Shown one piece after another: positions 8,044-15,848 of a stretch of 23,228 nt of DNA. This DNA comes from JBAXBF01 sp034429745 (GTDB taxonomy: Bacteria > Chloroflexota > Anaerolineae > Anaerolineales > DRKV01): contig DAOUFY010000027.1 in the NCBI GenBank assembly GCA_034429745.1, positions 1 through 23,228 on the forward strand, read 5' to 3'. Under the pieces are notes generated by a model, which did not search any database, had not been told where the DNA came from, and saw only the letters and a list, made by a program, of their open reading frames with translations. Position numbers and translations under genes: made by a program. Every line of letters begins with the position of its first letter. Position 1 is the stretch's first letter.

Positions 8044-8544
8044 TTATTGGTTATTATAAGTTTTTTCTTCTGAGTTTTCTTCACCTATAGAATTATTCTG
8101 CATAGGAGCCTGCAGCATCCTCATGCCATTCTGCACTTGAGCTAATATTTTTAATAATTCCTGCTCCAATGAGGAAAGAGAAGCCAACACATATTGGTCA
8201 GCCTCTCTGCGTATATTTTCAGCTTCAATTTTGCTTTGTCGAATAATTTCCTCTGCTTGCATTTGCGCCGCTTGAACAATCGGCTCTCTTTCCAGCAATG
8301 CCTCACTTTTCTCTTTGGCAAGTTGAATAGTTCGGTTAGCCGCCTCTTGAGCTTGAGCCAACACCCTATCCCGTTGAGCAATTATCTGTTGGGCTTTCTT
8401 TACTTCATCCGGGATAGAGACACGCATCTGGTCAATAATATCTAAAATCCGATCTTCATCCACAATTACATTATGCGTAAGAGGGATCGGACGACTTTCA
8501 TTGAACAATTCTTCCAAACGATCAATCAGATGCATGATATCCAT
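8044..8544 (-). CDS. Coiled-coil protein of unknown function (DivIVA / ATP-synthase b-like)
   Basis: A 166-residue soluble protein dominated by a long charged helix from about 45 to 140, with many Ala, Glu, Gln and Arg residues (for example AQAQEAANRTIQLAKEKSEALLE). It looks like the coiled-coil proteins often annotated as ATP synthase subunit b-like or DivIVA-like, but no membrane segment is present, so it is not a real F0 subunit b. The N-terminus MHLIDRLEELFNESRPIPL is a short helix plus a Pro-containing turn, as in membrane- or division-associated coiled-coil proteins. GGAGAG lies 6 nt before an upstream in-frame-looking ATG at 8550-region and supports translation near 8544. It is last in the recG-coaD operon, 72 bp after coaD. 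The function cannot be assigned. Confidence 0.75.
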   Translation of the reverse strand: MDIMHLIDRLEELFNESRPIPLTHNVIVDEDRILDIIDQMRVSIPDEVKKAQQIIAQRDRVLAQAQEAANRTIQLAKEKSEALLEREPIVQAAQMQAEEIIRQSKIEAENIRREADQYVLASLSSLEQELLKILAQVQNGMRMLQAPMQNNSIGEENSEEKTYNNQ

Positions 8545-8616
8545 GGCATTCTCTCCGTTACTCTCTCAACATGCTTAATCGAACCGCCGTTATATCATTA
8601 GCTCTTGACAATCCTA

Positions 8617-9147
8617 TCAATCCCTTAGTGAAGTAAGGTAATTCATCTTTAGGGTTTCATTTTGTTTTCCTTGAAATCGTTCCTTTATAATTTTTGCCAC
8701 ATGCGGCGGAACCATAGTACTTACATCTCCTTCTAAAGAAGCTACTTCGCGAACTGTCGAAGAAGAAAGAAATGTATGTTCCTCATTGGTGATGAACGCA
8801 ATTACCTCAATATCTGGTGCTAGGTGTTTATTTGTCAATGCCATTCGAAATTCATGCTCAAAGTCGGAGAAAACTCTCAAACCCCGCACAATGACTTGTG
8901 CGCCTATACGCCGACAGAATTCTACTGTTAATCCATTGTACCCCATTACTTGAATGTTCGGTATATTTTCAAAAGCACCTTTTACCATTTCAAGTCGTTC
9001 TTCTGGCGAGAATAATAATGACTTCAAGGGACGATCATATACTGCTACAACTACTTCCTTGAAAAGTTTAGTAGCACGTAAGGCAATATCTATGTGTCCA
9101 AAATGAATAGGATCAAAAGTGCCAGGAAAAACTGCTTTAACATTCAT
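8617..9147 (-). CDS. coaD: Pantetheine-phosphate adenylyltransferase
   Basis: Transfers AMP to 4'-phosphopantetheine, the penultimate step of coenzyme A synthesis. The nucleotidyltransferase signature TFDPIHFGH is at 10-18, Lys42 follows in YDRPLKS, VRGLR at 88-92, and SSSTVRE at 128-134. The ATG at 9147 was chosen because the family begins right before AVFPGTFDP; it lies two bases after the recG stop, with AAGGAG inside recG as ribosome binding site. An in-frame TTG at 9177 would add ten residues without family support. The 176-residue protein has a C-terminal extension of about 15 residues beyond the usual 160. Confidence 0.95.
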   Translation of the reverse strand: MNVKAVFPGTFDPIHFGHIDIALRATKLFKEVVVAVYDRPLKSLLFSPEERLEMVKGAFENIPNIQVMGYNGLTVEFCRRIGAQVIVRGLRVFSDFEHEFRMALTNKHLAPDIEVIAFITNEEHTFLSSSTVREVASLEGDVSTMVPPHVAKIIKERFQGKQNETLKMNYLTSLRD

Positions 9148-9149
9148 GA

Positions 9150-11681
9150 TTAGCTGACATCTCCTTGTTTGCCCCAATAGCGCTGCATCTCATCTCGAAG
9201 CCCACTGTGTTCGGGCAAGGATAACTGTGGGTCTTTGGCGTACACCTTCTGAGCAAAATATCGCGCCTTTTCAATTAGAGGTACGTCACTTAAATTCGCA
9301 AATCTTAAACCAGTGTAGCCAGACTGCCGCTTGCCAAGAAACTCTCCCGGCCCGCGTTGAGCCAAGTCTTTTTCCGCGAGAACAAATCCGTCATTCGTCT
9401 CTGCTATAGCTTTCAATCGCTCATTTTCAACAGCATCTGATTTTGAAGGAACCAAGATGCAATAAGATTTTTCTGCACCGCGTCCAACTCGGCCCCGAAA
9501 TTGATGAAGCTGCGCCAACCCAAAGCGATCTGCCCCTTCAATTAGCATGACCGTTGCATTTGGCACATCTACACCCACTTCAACCACGGAAGTTGAAACT
9601 AATATCTGCGTTTCTCCATCGCGAAATCTTGCCATGACTTCATCTTTTTCTTCTGGCTTCATCCTTCCATGCAGCAAAGCTAAACGATGTTCGGGAAATA
9701 CTTCCTTCTGCAACCGTTCATATTCATCCACCGCTGCCTTCACATCCAATACTTCACTTTCTTCAATGAGAGGATAAATAATAAAAGCTTGCCTCCCTTT
9801 CTCTAGCTGAGTGCGAATAAGCGAATAAGCTCGCTCTAATTCTGTTGGGTAAAGAACATAAGTCTCAACTGCTTTTCTGCCGGGCGGCATTTCATCTAGT
9901 ACGGATAAATCCAAGTCACCATATATCGTAAGTGCCAATGAACGCGGGATTGGTGTGGCTGTCATAACCAGCAGGTGAGGGTTATTCCCTTTCTTTCTCA
10001 ACATTGCCCGCTGATTTACCCCAAACCGATGCTGTTCATCTATTACAGCCATTTGCAAATTTGCAAATTGGATTGGATCCTCAAGCAAGGCATGTGTACC
10101 AACCACAAGTTTTACGGTACCATTTTGCAACCCTTCGCGAATTGCATTTTTTTCTGTTTCAGGTGTAGCGCCTACCAAAAGCTGCAGTTCGTTTTCTCCT
10201 AATAATCCTTGTTCAACAAAAATCTTTTTAATAGTCTTATAATGCTGCTCAGCAAGAATGCTCGTTGGCGCCATAAAAGCCGTCTGTGCGCCGTGATGAA
10301 TGACCATCATCAACCCTATAGCAGCCAAGATTGTTTTTCCCGAACCCACATCACCTTGCAGCAAACGGTTCATCGGTCTGCCGCTGGATAAATCTTCTCT
10401 TATTGTCTGCAGCACTCGCCGCTGTGCATTTGTCAACGAATAAGGCAGCTTAGCGATAAGCCCCTCAAGCCACTCATCCGTAACTGCATATACTGTAGCC
10501 TGCCGCTCCATCCAGGTTTGCTTTTGGCTAAGCACCCCCAGTTGCAAAAAGAAGATTTCATCGAAAGCTAACCTTTTGCGCGCAGCTCTTAATTCTTCCA
10601 TCGAATCTGGAAAATGGATTTGGAGCAAAGCAGTAGGCAAATCAATGAGATTTGCCTCCTCTAATAATGAAAATGGCAATGGATCGGGTACGCGTACCGC
10701 CCAGTAATTGATGACTTTATCCATCAATTGGCGCAATTTACGCTGCTTGATATCGCCGGCTAAAGGATACACAGGCACAATACGATTAGTATTAAGCTGC
10801 TTTTGATCTAGAAAATCGCATTCAGGGTTAGTCATGGTTAAACGCCCTAAATACTGGTCAATTTTTCCCGCTAACACCACCTGAGTTTTCTGGCGCAACT
10901 GTTCAGCTTTCCAGGGTTGATTGAACCAAGTAACGCGCAAGTCCCCACTGCCATCTGTAATCACAGCTTCAGTGATCTTTTTGCCATTTACCGTACGTCG
11001 GGTAATTACATTTTTCACTGTCCCAATAACAGTAACTTCTTCCCCATACCATAATTTATTGATCGGTTTTAAGGTCGCATAATCATCATAGCGGCGGGGA
11101 AAGTAATAAAGCATATCCCCTAATGTCTTAATGCCTAAATAGTTAAGGATCTTGGCATTGGCTGGTCCAACACCAGGTAAAACCGTGACCGGCGCATCTA
11201 AAGCAATGGGAACAATATGATCCCTAACTCGTCTTGAAGAAGGTCGTTTAGGTTGTTGTATTGGCTGCTCTTCTTCCTTCTTTTCCTCCTCAATGGTTTC
11301 AGGACTGCTTATACTGACTGATTCTAAAGAAGGTGTTTTTAGCGAGGTATCGCTCTTTTCTTCTTGTGAAGAATATTCTTCTTGATATCTTTGAATACGC
11401 CGCACAAGTCCCTGTAATACTTCGCGGCGCGAGGCAGTGCTCAAGCGGTGGTAATCGCGCAACCGATCACACACCGCCTGGACGATCTCTTCTGGCACTT
11501 CTTCAGCCCTTGCCTCGTTCTCCCAGAATGAAACAAGCTTGCCCAAGCCGCCAATCACAGCTCGATCTTCATACCCTAATTCACCTTCATGACGGAATAT
11601 TTTGAGGATTTTTGTTAAAGATGGTTTCATCTCTTCTATTTTACCAAAGATAGAAGAGTTATTCCAATCCATTTTTATCAT
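9150..11681 (-). CDS. recG: ATP-dependent DNA helicase RecG with N-terminal extension
   Basis: Superfamily 2 helicase that remodels stalled replication forks and branched recombination intermediates. The wedge/OB domain starts near 165 (VTVLPGVGPANAKILNYLGI), the Walker A motif GDVGSGKT is at 443-450, DEQH at 548-551, followed by VMTATPIPRSLALT and the motif VI region QFRGRVGRG. At 843 residues it is about 150 longer than E. coli RecG. The extra N-terminus has a helical part (about 15-105) and an acidic Ser/Glu/Pro linker (about 105-150). It starts 19 bp after degV with no clear ribosome binding site; Met4 and Met18 are alternative starts. Confidence 0.96.
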   Translation of the reverse strand: MIKMDWNNSSIFGKIEEMKPSLTKILKIFRHEGELGYEDRAVIGGLGKLVSFWENEARAEEVPEEIVQAVCDRLRDYHRLSTASRREVLQGLVRRIQRYQEEYSSQEEKSDTSLKTPSLESVSISSPETIEEEKKEEEQPIQQPKRPSSRRVRDHIVPIALDAPVTVLPGVGPANAKILNYLGIKTLGDMLYYFPRRYDDYATLKPINKLWYGEEVTVIGTVKNVITRRTVNGKKITEAVITDGSGDLRVTWFNQPWKAEQLRQKTQVVLAGKIDQYLGRLTMTNPECDFLDQKQLNTNRIVPVYPLAGDIKQRKLRQLMDKVINYWAVRVPDPLPFSLLEEANLIDLPTALLQIHFPDSMEELRAARKRLAFDEIFFLQLGVLSQKQTWMERQATVYAVTDEWLEGLIAKLPYSLTNAQRRVLQTIREDLSSGRPMNRLLQGDVGSGKTILAAIGLMMVIHHGAQTAFMAPTSILAEQHYKTIKKIFVEQGLLGENELQLLVGATPETEKNAIREGLQNGTVKLVVGTHALLEDPIQFANLQMAVIDEQHRFGVNQRAMLRKKGNNPHLLVMTATPIPRSLALTIYGDLDLSVLDEMPPGRKAVETYVLYPTELERAYSLIRTQLEKGRQAFIIYPLIEESEVLDVKAAVDEYERLQKEVFPEHRLALLHGRMKPEEKDEVMARFRDGETQILVSTSVVEVGVDVPNATVMLIEGADRFGLAQLHQFRGRVGRGAEKSYCILVPSKSDAVENERLKAIAETNDGFVLAEKDLAQRGPGEFLGKRQSGYTGLRFANLSDVPLIEKARYFAQKVYAKDPQLSLPEHSGLRDEMQRYWGKQGDVS

Positions 11682-11700
11682 ATTGATGGGGTTGAGATTC

Positions 11701-12612
11701 CTAACTTGTCTTGCCTGAAAGAACAGCTACACCAATCAAATTAGGTCCTGTATGTGCTCCAATGATTGGTGTTAGAGGAATAACAAAGGGTTTGTTAACT
11801 GAGGCTGACGAAGGAGATGGTGTGAGATATTGCACAAACATCTCTACAATTTCATTCACTTCTTCTGGATCTGCACCACAATGAAATACTCCTAACCGGT
11901 CAAATGGGGCATGCGGTATAAGCAGATCTTTAATCTTCTCCCATCCACTCCGACGGGTTCTCACCTGCCCCACCCGGGTAACTTGCCCGTCCATCACAGA
12001 AATAATAAACTTCATTTTCAGCATCGTGCCAATCGTAGCTTTAACCCAACTCACACGTCCGCCCTTATGGAGGTATTCTAACGTATCAACTAAAGCGTAG
12101 ATATATTCACGCTGCCTTACATCGTTCATGCGGTGAACAGCCTCTTTTACCACCTCTTCAGGGGAAAGAGAAGAGGACGCAAGCTCCTCAATTGCTTCTG
12201 CAGCAGCTAATACTTGAAAGCCCATCGTCATGCTGATTTGGCGGCTATCCACAACAGTTACTTTACCGGGAAAGTTTTCTGCCGCTAAAAAGGCATTATT
12301 TACGGTTGCACTAAGCTCTTTTGAAAAATTTACCGAAAGAATATGATCATAACCCTCATCCAACAATTGTTGGAACACTTTTTGGAAGTTTATCGGTGAT
12401 GGCGCAGCAGTAGTAGGAAAAGTTTTCATTTGCGGCAAATCGCGGTAAAACTTGTTCCTATCAATCATTGGCACTTCACTATTCTTGCCGCCGCCATCTT
12501 CCATAGTAACGCCGTCAACAATCAATGTAATAGGTACAATATGAATATGATGTTGTTCAATTACATCAGCTGGTAAATCCACTGTACTGTCGGTTACTAA
12601 CGCAATTTTCAT
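11701..12612 (-). CDS. DegV family fatty-acid-binding protein (FakB-like)
   Basis: DegV proteins hold a fatty acid in a deep pocket and, as FakB, present it to the kinase FakA, giving acyl-phosphate for phospholipid synthesis. The N-terminus IALVTDSTVDLP, the NFSKELSATVNNAF segment (equivalent to the SSKLSGT loop), VVDSRQISMTMGFQ and the C-terminal IIGAHTGPNLIGVAVL are landmarks of the family. Length 303 is slightly above the common 280-290. It directly follows the FakA-like gene (77-bp gap), which makes the FakB role likely. AAGGGAT is about 11 nt before the ATG. Confidence 0.93.
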   Translation of the reverse strand: MKIALVTDSTVDLPADVIEQHHIHIVPITLIVDGVTMEDGGGKNSEVPMIDRNKFYRDLPQMKTFPTTAAPSPINFQKVFQQLLDEGYDHILSVNFSKELSATVNNAFLAAENFPGKVTVVDSRQISMTMGFQVLAAAEAIEELASSSLSPEEVVKEAVHRMNDVRQREYIYALVDTLEYLHKGGRVSWVKATIGTMLKMKFIISVMDGQVTRVGQVRTRRSGWEKIKDLLIPHAPFDRLGVFHCGADPEEVNEIVEMFVQYLTPSPSSASVNKPFVIPLTPIIGAHTGPNLIGVAVLSGKTS

Positions 12613-12644
12613 TTGTGTTGATCCCTTTTCTTTATCATCTCAAA

Positions 12645-12675
12645 GATATAATTGCAGAATAATAAACTATATCAA
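12645..12675 (-). promoter_or_regulatory. Weak candidate promoter before degV
   Basis: TTGATA (12675-12670) and TATATC (12650-12645) lie in the AT-rich fakA-degV gap, but the 19-bp spacer is long. It might allow degV-recG transcription apart from fakA. Evidence is thin. Confidence 0.25.
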
Positions 12676-12689
12676 AAGCATCCATTCCT

Positions 12690-14348
12690 TTATTCTACTG
12701 AAATAATAAATGGATAATGTGGTTGGCCGCCTTCTTGAAGTTCAACTTCTTGATTAGGAAAGGCTTCTCTGACGGCTGCCGCGACGCTTTCCGCTTCTAG
12801 CTTAGACAAACCTGCCCCGTAAAATAAAGTAATTAATTCATAATCCTCAGCATGTGCAGCTTTTAACGTTTGCAAACAGCAATCTTGCAAGTCAGTAGAA
12901 GAAACCAATAGTTCACCATCAACAAGCCCAATAAGTTGCCCTTCTTTTACAGGCACACCATTCATTTCTACACTGCGTGTGGCATTCGTAATCTCGCAAG
13001 TTCGGACTGCCTTGAGTGATGAAGTCATTTCTTCTATAGTTTCTTCATAATCTCCGTCTGGATTCCAATGCAGCATTGCTGCTAAGCCTTGCGGCACTGA
13101 GCGGCTAGGAATTACCGCGATTTTCTTTTGCGACAGACTTTTCGTAGATTGGGCTGTCATGATGATATTTTTATTGTTTGGTAAAATTATCACTTTGTCT
13201 GTCGGCAACTCTTCAATGGCATCAAGAATTTCTTGAGTGCTAGGATTCATGGTCTGTCCACCATTTACAACCGCTGCTGCACCCAAACTCGAAAATACCC
13301 GCGAGATGCCTGCGCCAGGTGATATGGCAATAACACCAATCTGCCCTTCCTCAATATGGTTTTGGATAAACTTATGAGTATCGTTCTCTTCTGCTTCAGA
13401 CGCCTTCATCTGCGCTTGCAAGTTTTCAATAACCACCTTTGTAACTTGACCCAAAGAGATAGCATAATCAATAGGATGATAGCGTTTTTCTGCCGGCACG
13501 TGAATGTGCACCCTGTACATTCCTTCACCTTCCCCAACTTGAATGGAAGTTCCAAATTGCTCTAATTGCGCATAAAAATCATCCCATTGAAGAGCACGAG
13601 CGGGAATAAAATCTAACACGACTTCATAGTCTTGCCCATCTTCCACCATATCCATCACATGTTCGTCAAAATGAGTGATGGGAATAGGATGATAGACAGC
13701 AGCAGCCTCAAGCGGCTCGCCACGCAGATAGCGTAGCATTCCTTCAAAAATAAAAAATAACCCCTTGCCGCCCGAATCCACTACACCGGCTTGCTTAAGC
13801 ACTGGCAACAGTTCTGGCGTTCGCTGCACCGATTCATCCGCTGCTTTTACGATTCTTTCAAACATTTCCACGATATCTATCGTTTTGCCAAGTTTTCCAG
13901 CTTCGTCATAAGCAGTTTTTGCAGCTTGGGCAATATCTTTGGTTACCGTGAGTATAGTCCCTTCTACAGGGCGAACAACGCCCTTATAGGCGGTATCGCG
14001 GGCTGTATTTAAAGCTTTAATCAAACACTCCACCCCAATAACTTCTTGATCATCCACAGCTCGTGCAAAACCGCGCCAGATCTGGGATAGAATAACGCCA
14101 GAATTTCCGCGTGCCCCCATCAATGCCCCATGAGCTAAGGCTTGTGCTATCTTACCAGCATTCTTTTCTAAGGACTGCCCAATTTCATCATAAGCCGATT
14201 GCATGGTGAGCACCATATTCGTCCCTGTATCTCCATCAGGCACAGGAAAAACATTATAAGCGTTCACAATTTGTTGATTCATCCGCAGCCATTTTAAACC
14301 TGCTTCAGCTAATCTTTTTAATACCTGTCCATCAATTGTTGTTGTCAT
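12690..14348 (-). CDS. fakA: Fatty acid kinase catalytic subunit, DhaL-fold (FakA/YloV)
   Basis: Phosphorylates fatty acids bound to a DegV partner. The N-terminal DhaL-like ATP domain has the Mg-binding signature NVFPVPDGDTGTNM (about 32-45, Asp38 and Asp40) and GARGNSGVILSQ (78-89). The middle and C-terminal parts (from about residue 210, including VVNGGQTMNPSTQEILDAIE) match the DAK1-like and FakB-docking regions of YloV proteins. Length 552 is standard. It lies between asp23 and degV, the arrangement seen widely in Gram-positive-type bacteria and Chloroflexota. The gap to asp23 is 53 bp; the ribosome binding site is weak. Confidence 0.94.
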   Translation of the reverse strand: MTTTIDGQVLKRLAEAGLKWLRMNQQIVNAYNVFPVPDGDTGTNMVLTMQSAYDEIGQSLEKNAGKIAQALAHGALMGARGNSGVILSQIWRGFARAVDDQEVIGVECLIKALNTARDTAYKGVVRPVEGTILTVTKDIAQAAKTAYDEAGKLGKTIDIVEMFERIVKAADESVQRTPELLPVLKQAGVVDSGGKGLFFIFEGMLRYLRGEPLEAAAVYHPIPITHFDEHVMDMVEDGQDYEVVLDFIPARALQWDDFYAQLEQFGTSIQVGEGEGMYRVHIHVPAEKRYHPIDYAISLGQVTKVVIENLQAQMKASEAEENDTHKFIQNHIEEGQIGVIAISPGAGISRVFSSLGAAAVVNGGQTMNPSTQEILDAIEELPTDKVIILPNNKNIIMTAQSTKSLSQKKIAVIPSRSVPQGLAAMLHWNPDGDYEETIEEMTSSLKAVRTCEITNATRSVEMNGVPVKEGQLIGLVDGELLVSSTDLQDCCLQTLKAAHAEDYELITLFYGAGLSKLEAESVAAAVREAFPNQEVELQEGGQPHYPFIISVE

Positions 14349-14401
14349 AAGAACTCAATATCATCTCTTTATCTATCTATTTCAAGATATCAGCAACACA
14401 T

Positions 14402-14761
14402 TTAATCCATATCACTCACTCTCAGCCCTTGCACATGGACGTTAACTGCATTAACTGGCAAGCCTAAGGCTTTCTCCACATGAAACTTAACACTGCTGGC
14501 GACACTGCTGGCTACGGATTTTACCCGAGTTCCATATTCAATAATGATATACAAATCTATTTCAATTTTTTGCCCATCATAATGCACATCTACTCCTAAA
14601 AGGGGATCTTTAACAAGGATATTTGCAATGCCGTCAGCAAAATTTTTCGGAGCAAGCCCAACCACCCCATAGGATTCCAAAGCTGCATGCCAGGCAATCG
14701 TTGCTATAGCGCGTTGTGAGATTAATATACTTCCATAAGGATTTTCATTTTCATAGGTCAT
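14402..14761 (-). CDS. Asp23/YloU family protein
   Basis: 119-residue protein of the Asp23/Gls24/YloU family, with unclear function linked to the envelope and alkaline stress in staphylococci. The N-terminus GSILISQRAIATIAWHAALESYGVVGL, visible in part as SQRAIATIAWHAALESYGVV, and the segment EIDLYIIIEYGTRVKSVASSV followed by VNAVNVHVQGLRV near the end are typical. GAGG lies 8 nt before the ATG. It heads the fakA-degV-recG operon and is divergent from rpmB. No sharp minus-strand promoter was found in the 133-bp divergent region. Confidence 0.92.
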   Translation of the reverse strand: MTYENENPYGSILISQRAIATIAWHAALESYGVVGLAPKNFADGIANILVKDPLLGVDVHYDGQKIEIDLYIIIEYGTRVKSVASSVASSVKFHVEKALGLPVNAVNVHVQGLRVSDMD

Positions 14762-14793
14762 AGCTAAACCTCATAATATATTTAACACTCATC

Positions 14794-14822
14794 TTGTCAT
14801 AAGATGCATATTATGGTAAAAT
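14794..14822 (+). promoter_or_regulatory. Sigma-70-type promoter of rpmB
   Basis: TTGTCA (14794-14799), 17-bp spacer, TAAAAT (14817-14822): both hexamers and the spacing are the same as in the nusA promoter. Predicted start near 14829, giving a leader of about 66 nt before rpmB. Confidence 0.75.
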
Positions 14823-14894
14823 TTTCTGTCTGATTATTCAAGAATTGCTTAGTCTTTCAACACATCTCATAATTACTTAGGAAGGAATTGCACC

Positions 14895-15080
14895 ATGGCA
14901 AAATGTGAACTCTGTGGAAAACAAACCACCTTTGGCAAAAATCGTCCTTGGTCAAAAAAGGCAACTCTGCGCGATTTTAAACCCAATCTGCAAAGAGTCT
15001 CTATATTCCAAGGGGGAAGAAAAGTGCGAAGGCTTTTATGCACGCGTTGCATCCGCACGTTATCTAAAGTCGCAAAATAA
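14895..15080 (+). CDS. rpmB: 50S ribosomal protein L28, zinc-ribbon form
   Basis: Structural protein of the large subunit. The 61-residue protein has the L28 core FGKNRPWSKKATLRDFKPNL and the end RTLSK. Four cysteines, C4xxC7 near the N-terminus and C49xxC52 near the end, form a zinc ribbon (the C+ version). AAGGA lies 8 nt before the ATG and the gene has its own strong promoter. It is the only complete plus-strand gene in the window, divergent from asp23 and convergent with rpe. A 6-bp stem (GCAAAA/TTTTGC) covers its stop codon, but no T-run follows it directly. Confidence 0.95.
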   Translation: MAKCELCGKQTTFGKNRPWSKKATLRDFKPNLQRVSIFQGGRKVRRLLCTRCIRTLSKVAK

Positions 15081-15088
15081 GGTTTTGC
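15072..15088 (+). other. Small hairpin over the rpmB stop codon
   Basis: GCAAAA (15072-15077) and TTTTGC (15083-15088) can pair around a TAAGG loop. A T-run (15104-15109) follows only after 15 nt, so it is not a convincing terminator. It is the only structure in the 51-bp convergent gap. Confidence 0.3.
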
Positions 15089-15131
15089 ATCCTCACTCAA
15101 GTCTTTTTTGCACCTTTATTCATTTCTTATC

Positions 15132-15797
15132 CTACGGCATCTTTGCTCGCAGTTCTTTAACAGCAGTAAAGATGCCGCTAGGATTCTTAAAAATAGCTGT
15201 TGCTACGACAAAAACCTGCGCTCCTGCTTCAGCAACTTCACCAATGTTATCGCTTGTAATTCCCCCATCTACCTGAATCATTGCCTTAGGGTTTACCTCA
15301 TCTAGCCTTTCCCTTATCCGCCTGATCTTATGCATCGTTTGGCTAATAAATTTCTGTCCAGAAAAGCCGGGGTTTACGGTCATAACCAACACCATATCTA
15401 CAAAAGGCAGCACCTCTTCGATAAGTGTAATTGAAGTGCCGGGATTCAATGTTATCCCTACATTGCAGCCCAGTTTGCGAATTTCCTCCAATGTTCGCTG
15501 AATATGCGGACAAGTTTCAATATGCACAGTCAACCAATTCGCACCTGCATCGGCAAAAGCTTTGAGATACCTTTCAGGTTTCTCAATCATCAGATGCACA
15601 TCCAAAGGCAGCGAAGATGCTCGGCGGCAGGCTTCGACGATAAATGGGCCCATGGTTATATTTGGGGCAAAATGTCCGTCTATTACATCAACATGAATCC
15701 AATCTACTCCTGCGTTTTCTATCTCTTTTAATTGTTCTCCCAGCTTTGTAAAATCTGCTGATAAGATTGATGCGGATATTATTTTTGGCTTAGTCAT
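15132..15797 (-). CDS. rpe: Ribulose-phosphate 3-epimerase
   Basis: Interconverts ribulose 5-phosphate and xylulose 5-phosphate in the pentose phosphate pathway. With the ATG at 15797 the protein has 221 residues and begins MTKPKIISASILSADF, matching the family. Ser9, His35, Asp37 (HVDVIDGHFAPN), His68 (DVHLM), VNPGFSGQ (141-148) and Asp177 (QVDGGI) supply the metal site and catalytic residues. The last phosphate-binding loop reads VVATAIF where most members have VAGSAIF. The in-frame ATG at 15809 and TTG at 15833 give extra residues without family support; no start has a clear ribosome binding site. It follows the kinase gene by 51 bp. Confidence 0.94.
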   Translation of the reverse strand: MTKPKIISASILSADFTKLGEQLKEIENAGVDWIHVDVIDGHFAPNITMGPFIVEACRRASSLPLDVHLMIEKPERYLKAFADAGANWLTVHIETCPHIQRTLEEIRKLGCNVGITLNPGTSITLIEEVLPFVDMVLVMTVNPGFSGQKFISQTMHKIRRIRERLDEVNPKAMIQVDGGITSDNIGEVAEAGAQVFVVATAIFKNPSGIFTAVKELRAKMP

Positions 15798-15848
15798 GCC
15801 TCTAATCATACCTAAAGATAGGGTTTTTGACAAGGAAGCAAATGTTCT

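Noticed and set aside
9148..9177. TTG start for coaD at 9177
   Set aside because: It adds ten residues before the conserved N-terminus; the ATG at 9147 fits the family and lies right after the recG stop.
15081..15131. Bidirectional terminator between rpmB and rpe
   Set aside because: A T-run exists but no stem lies directly before it on either strand.
14905..15276. 123-residue plus-strand frame across rpmB and rpe
   Set aside because: It is out of frame with rpmB and antisense to rpe, with no plausible protein features.
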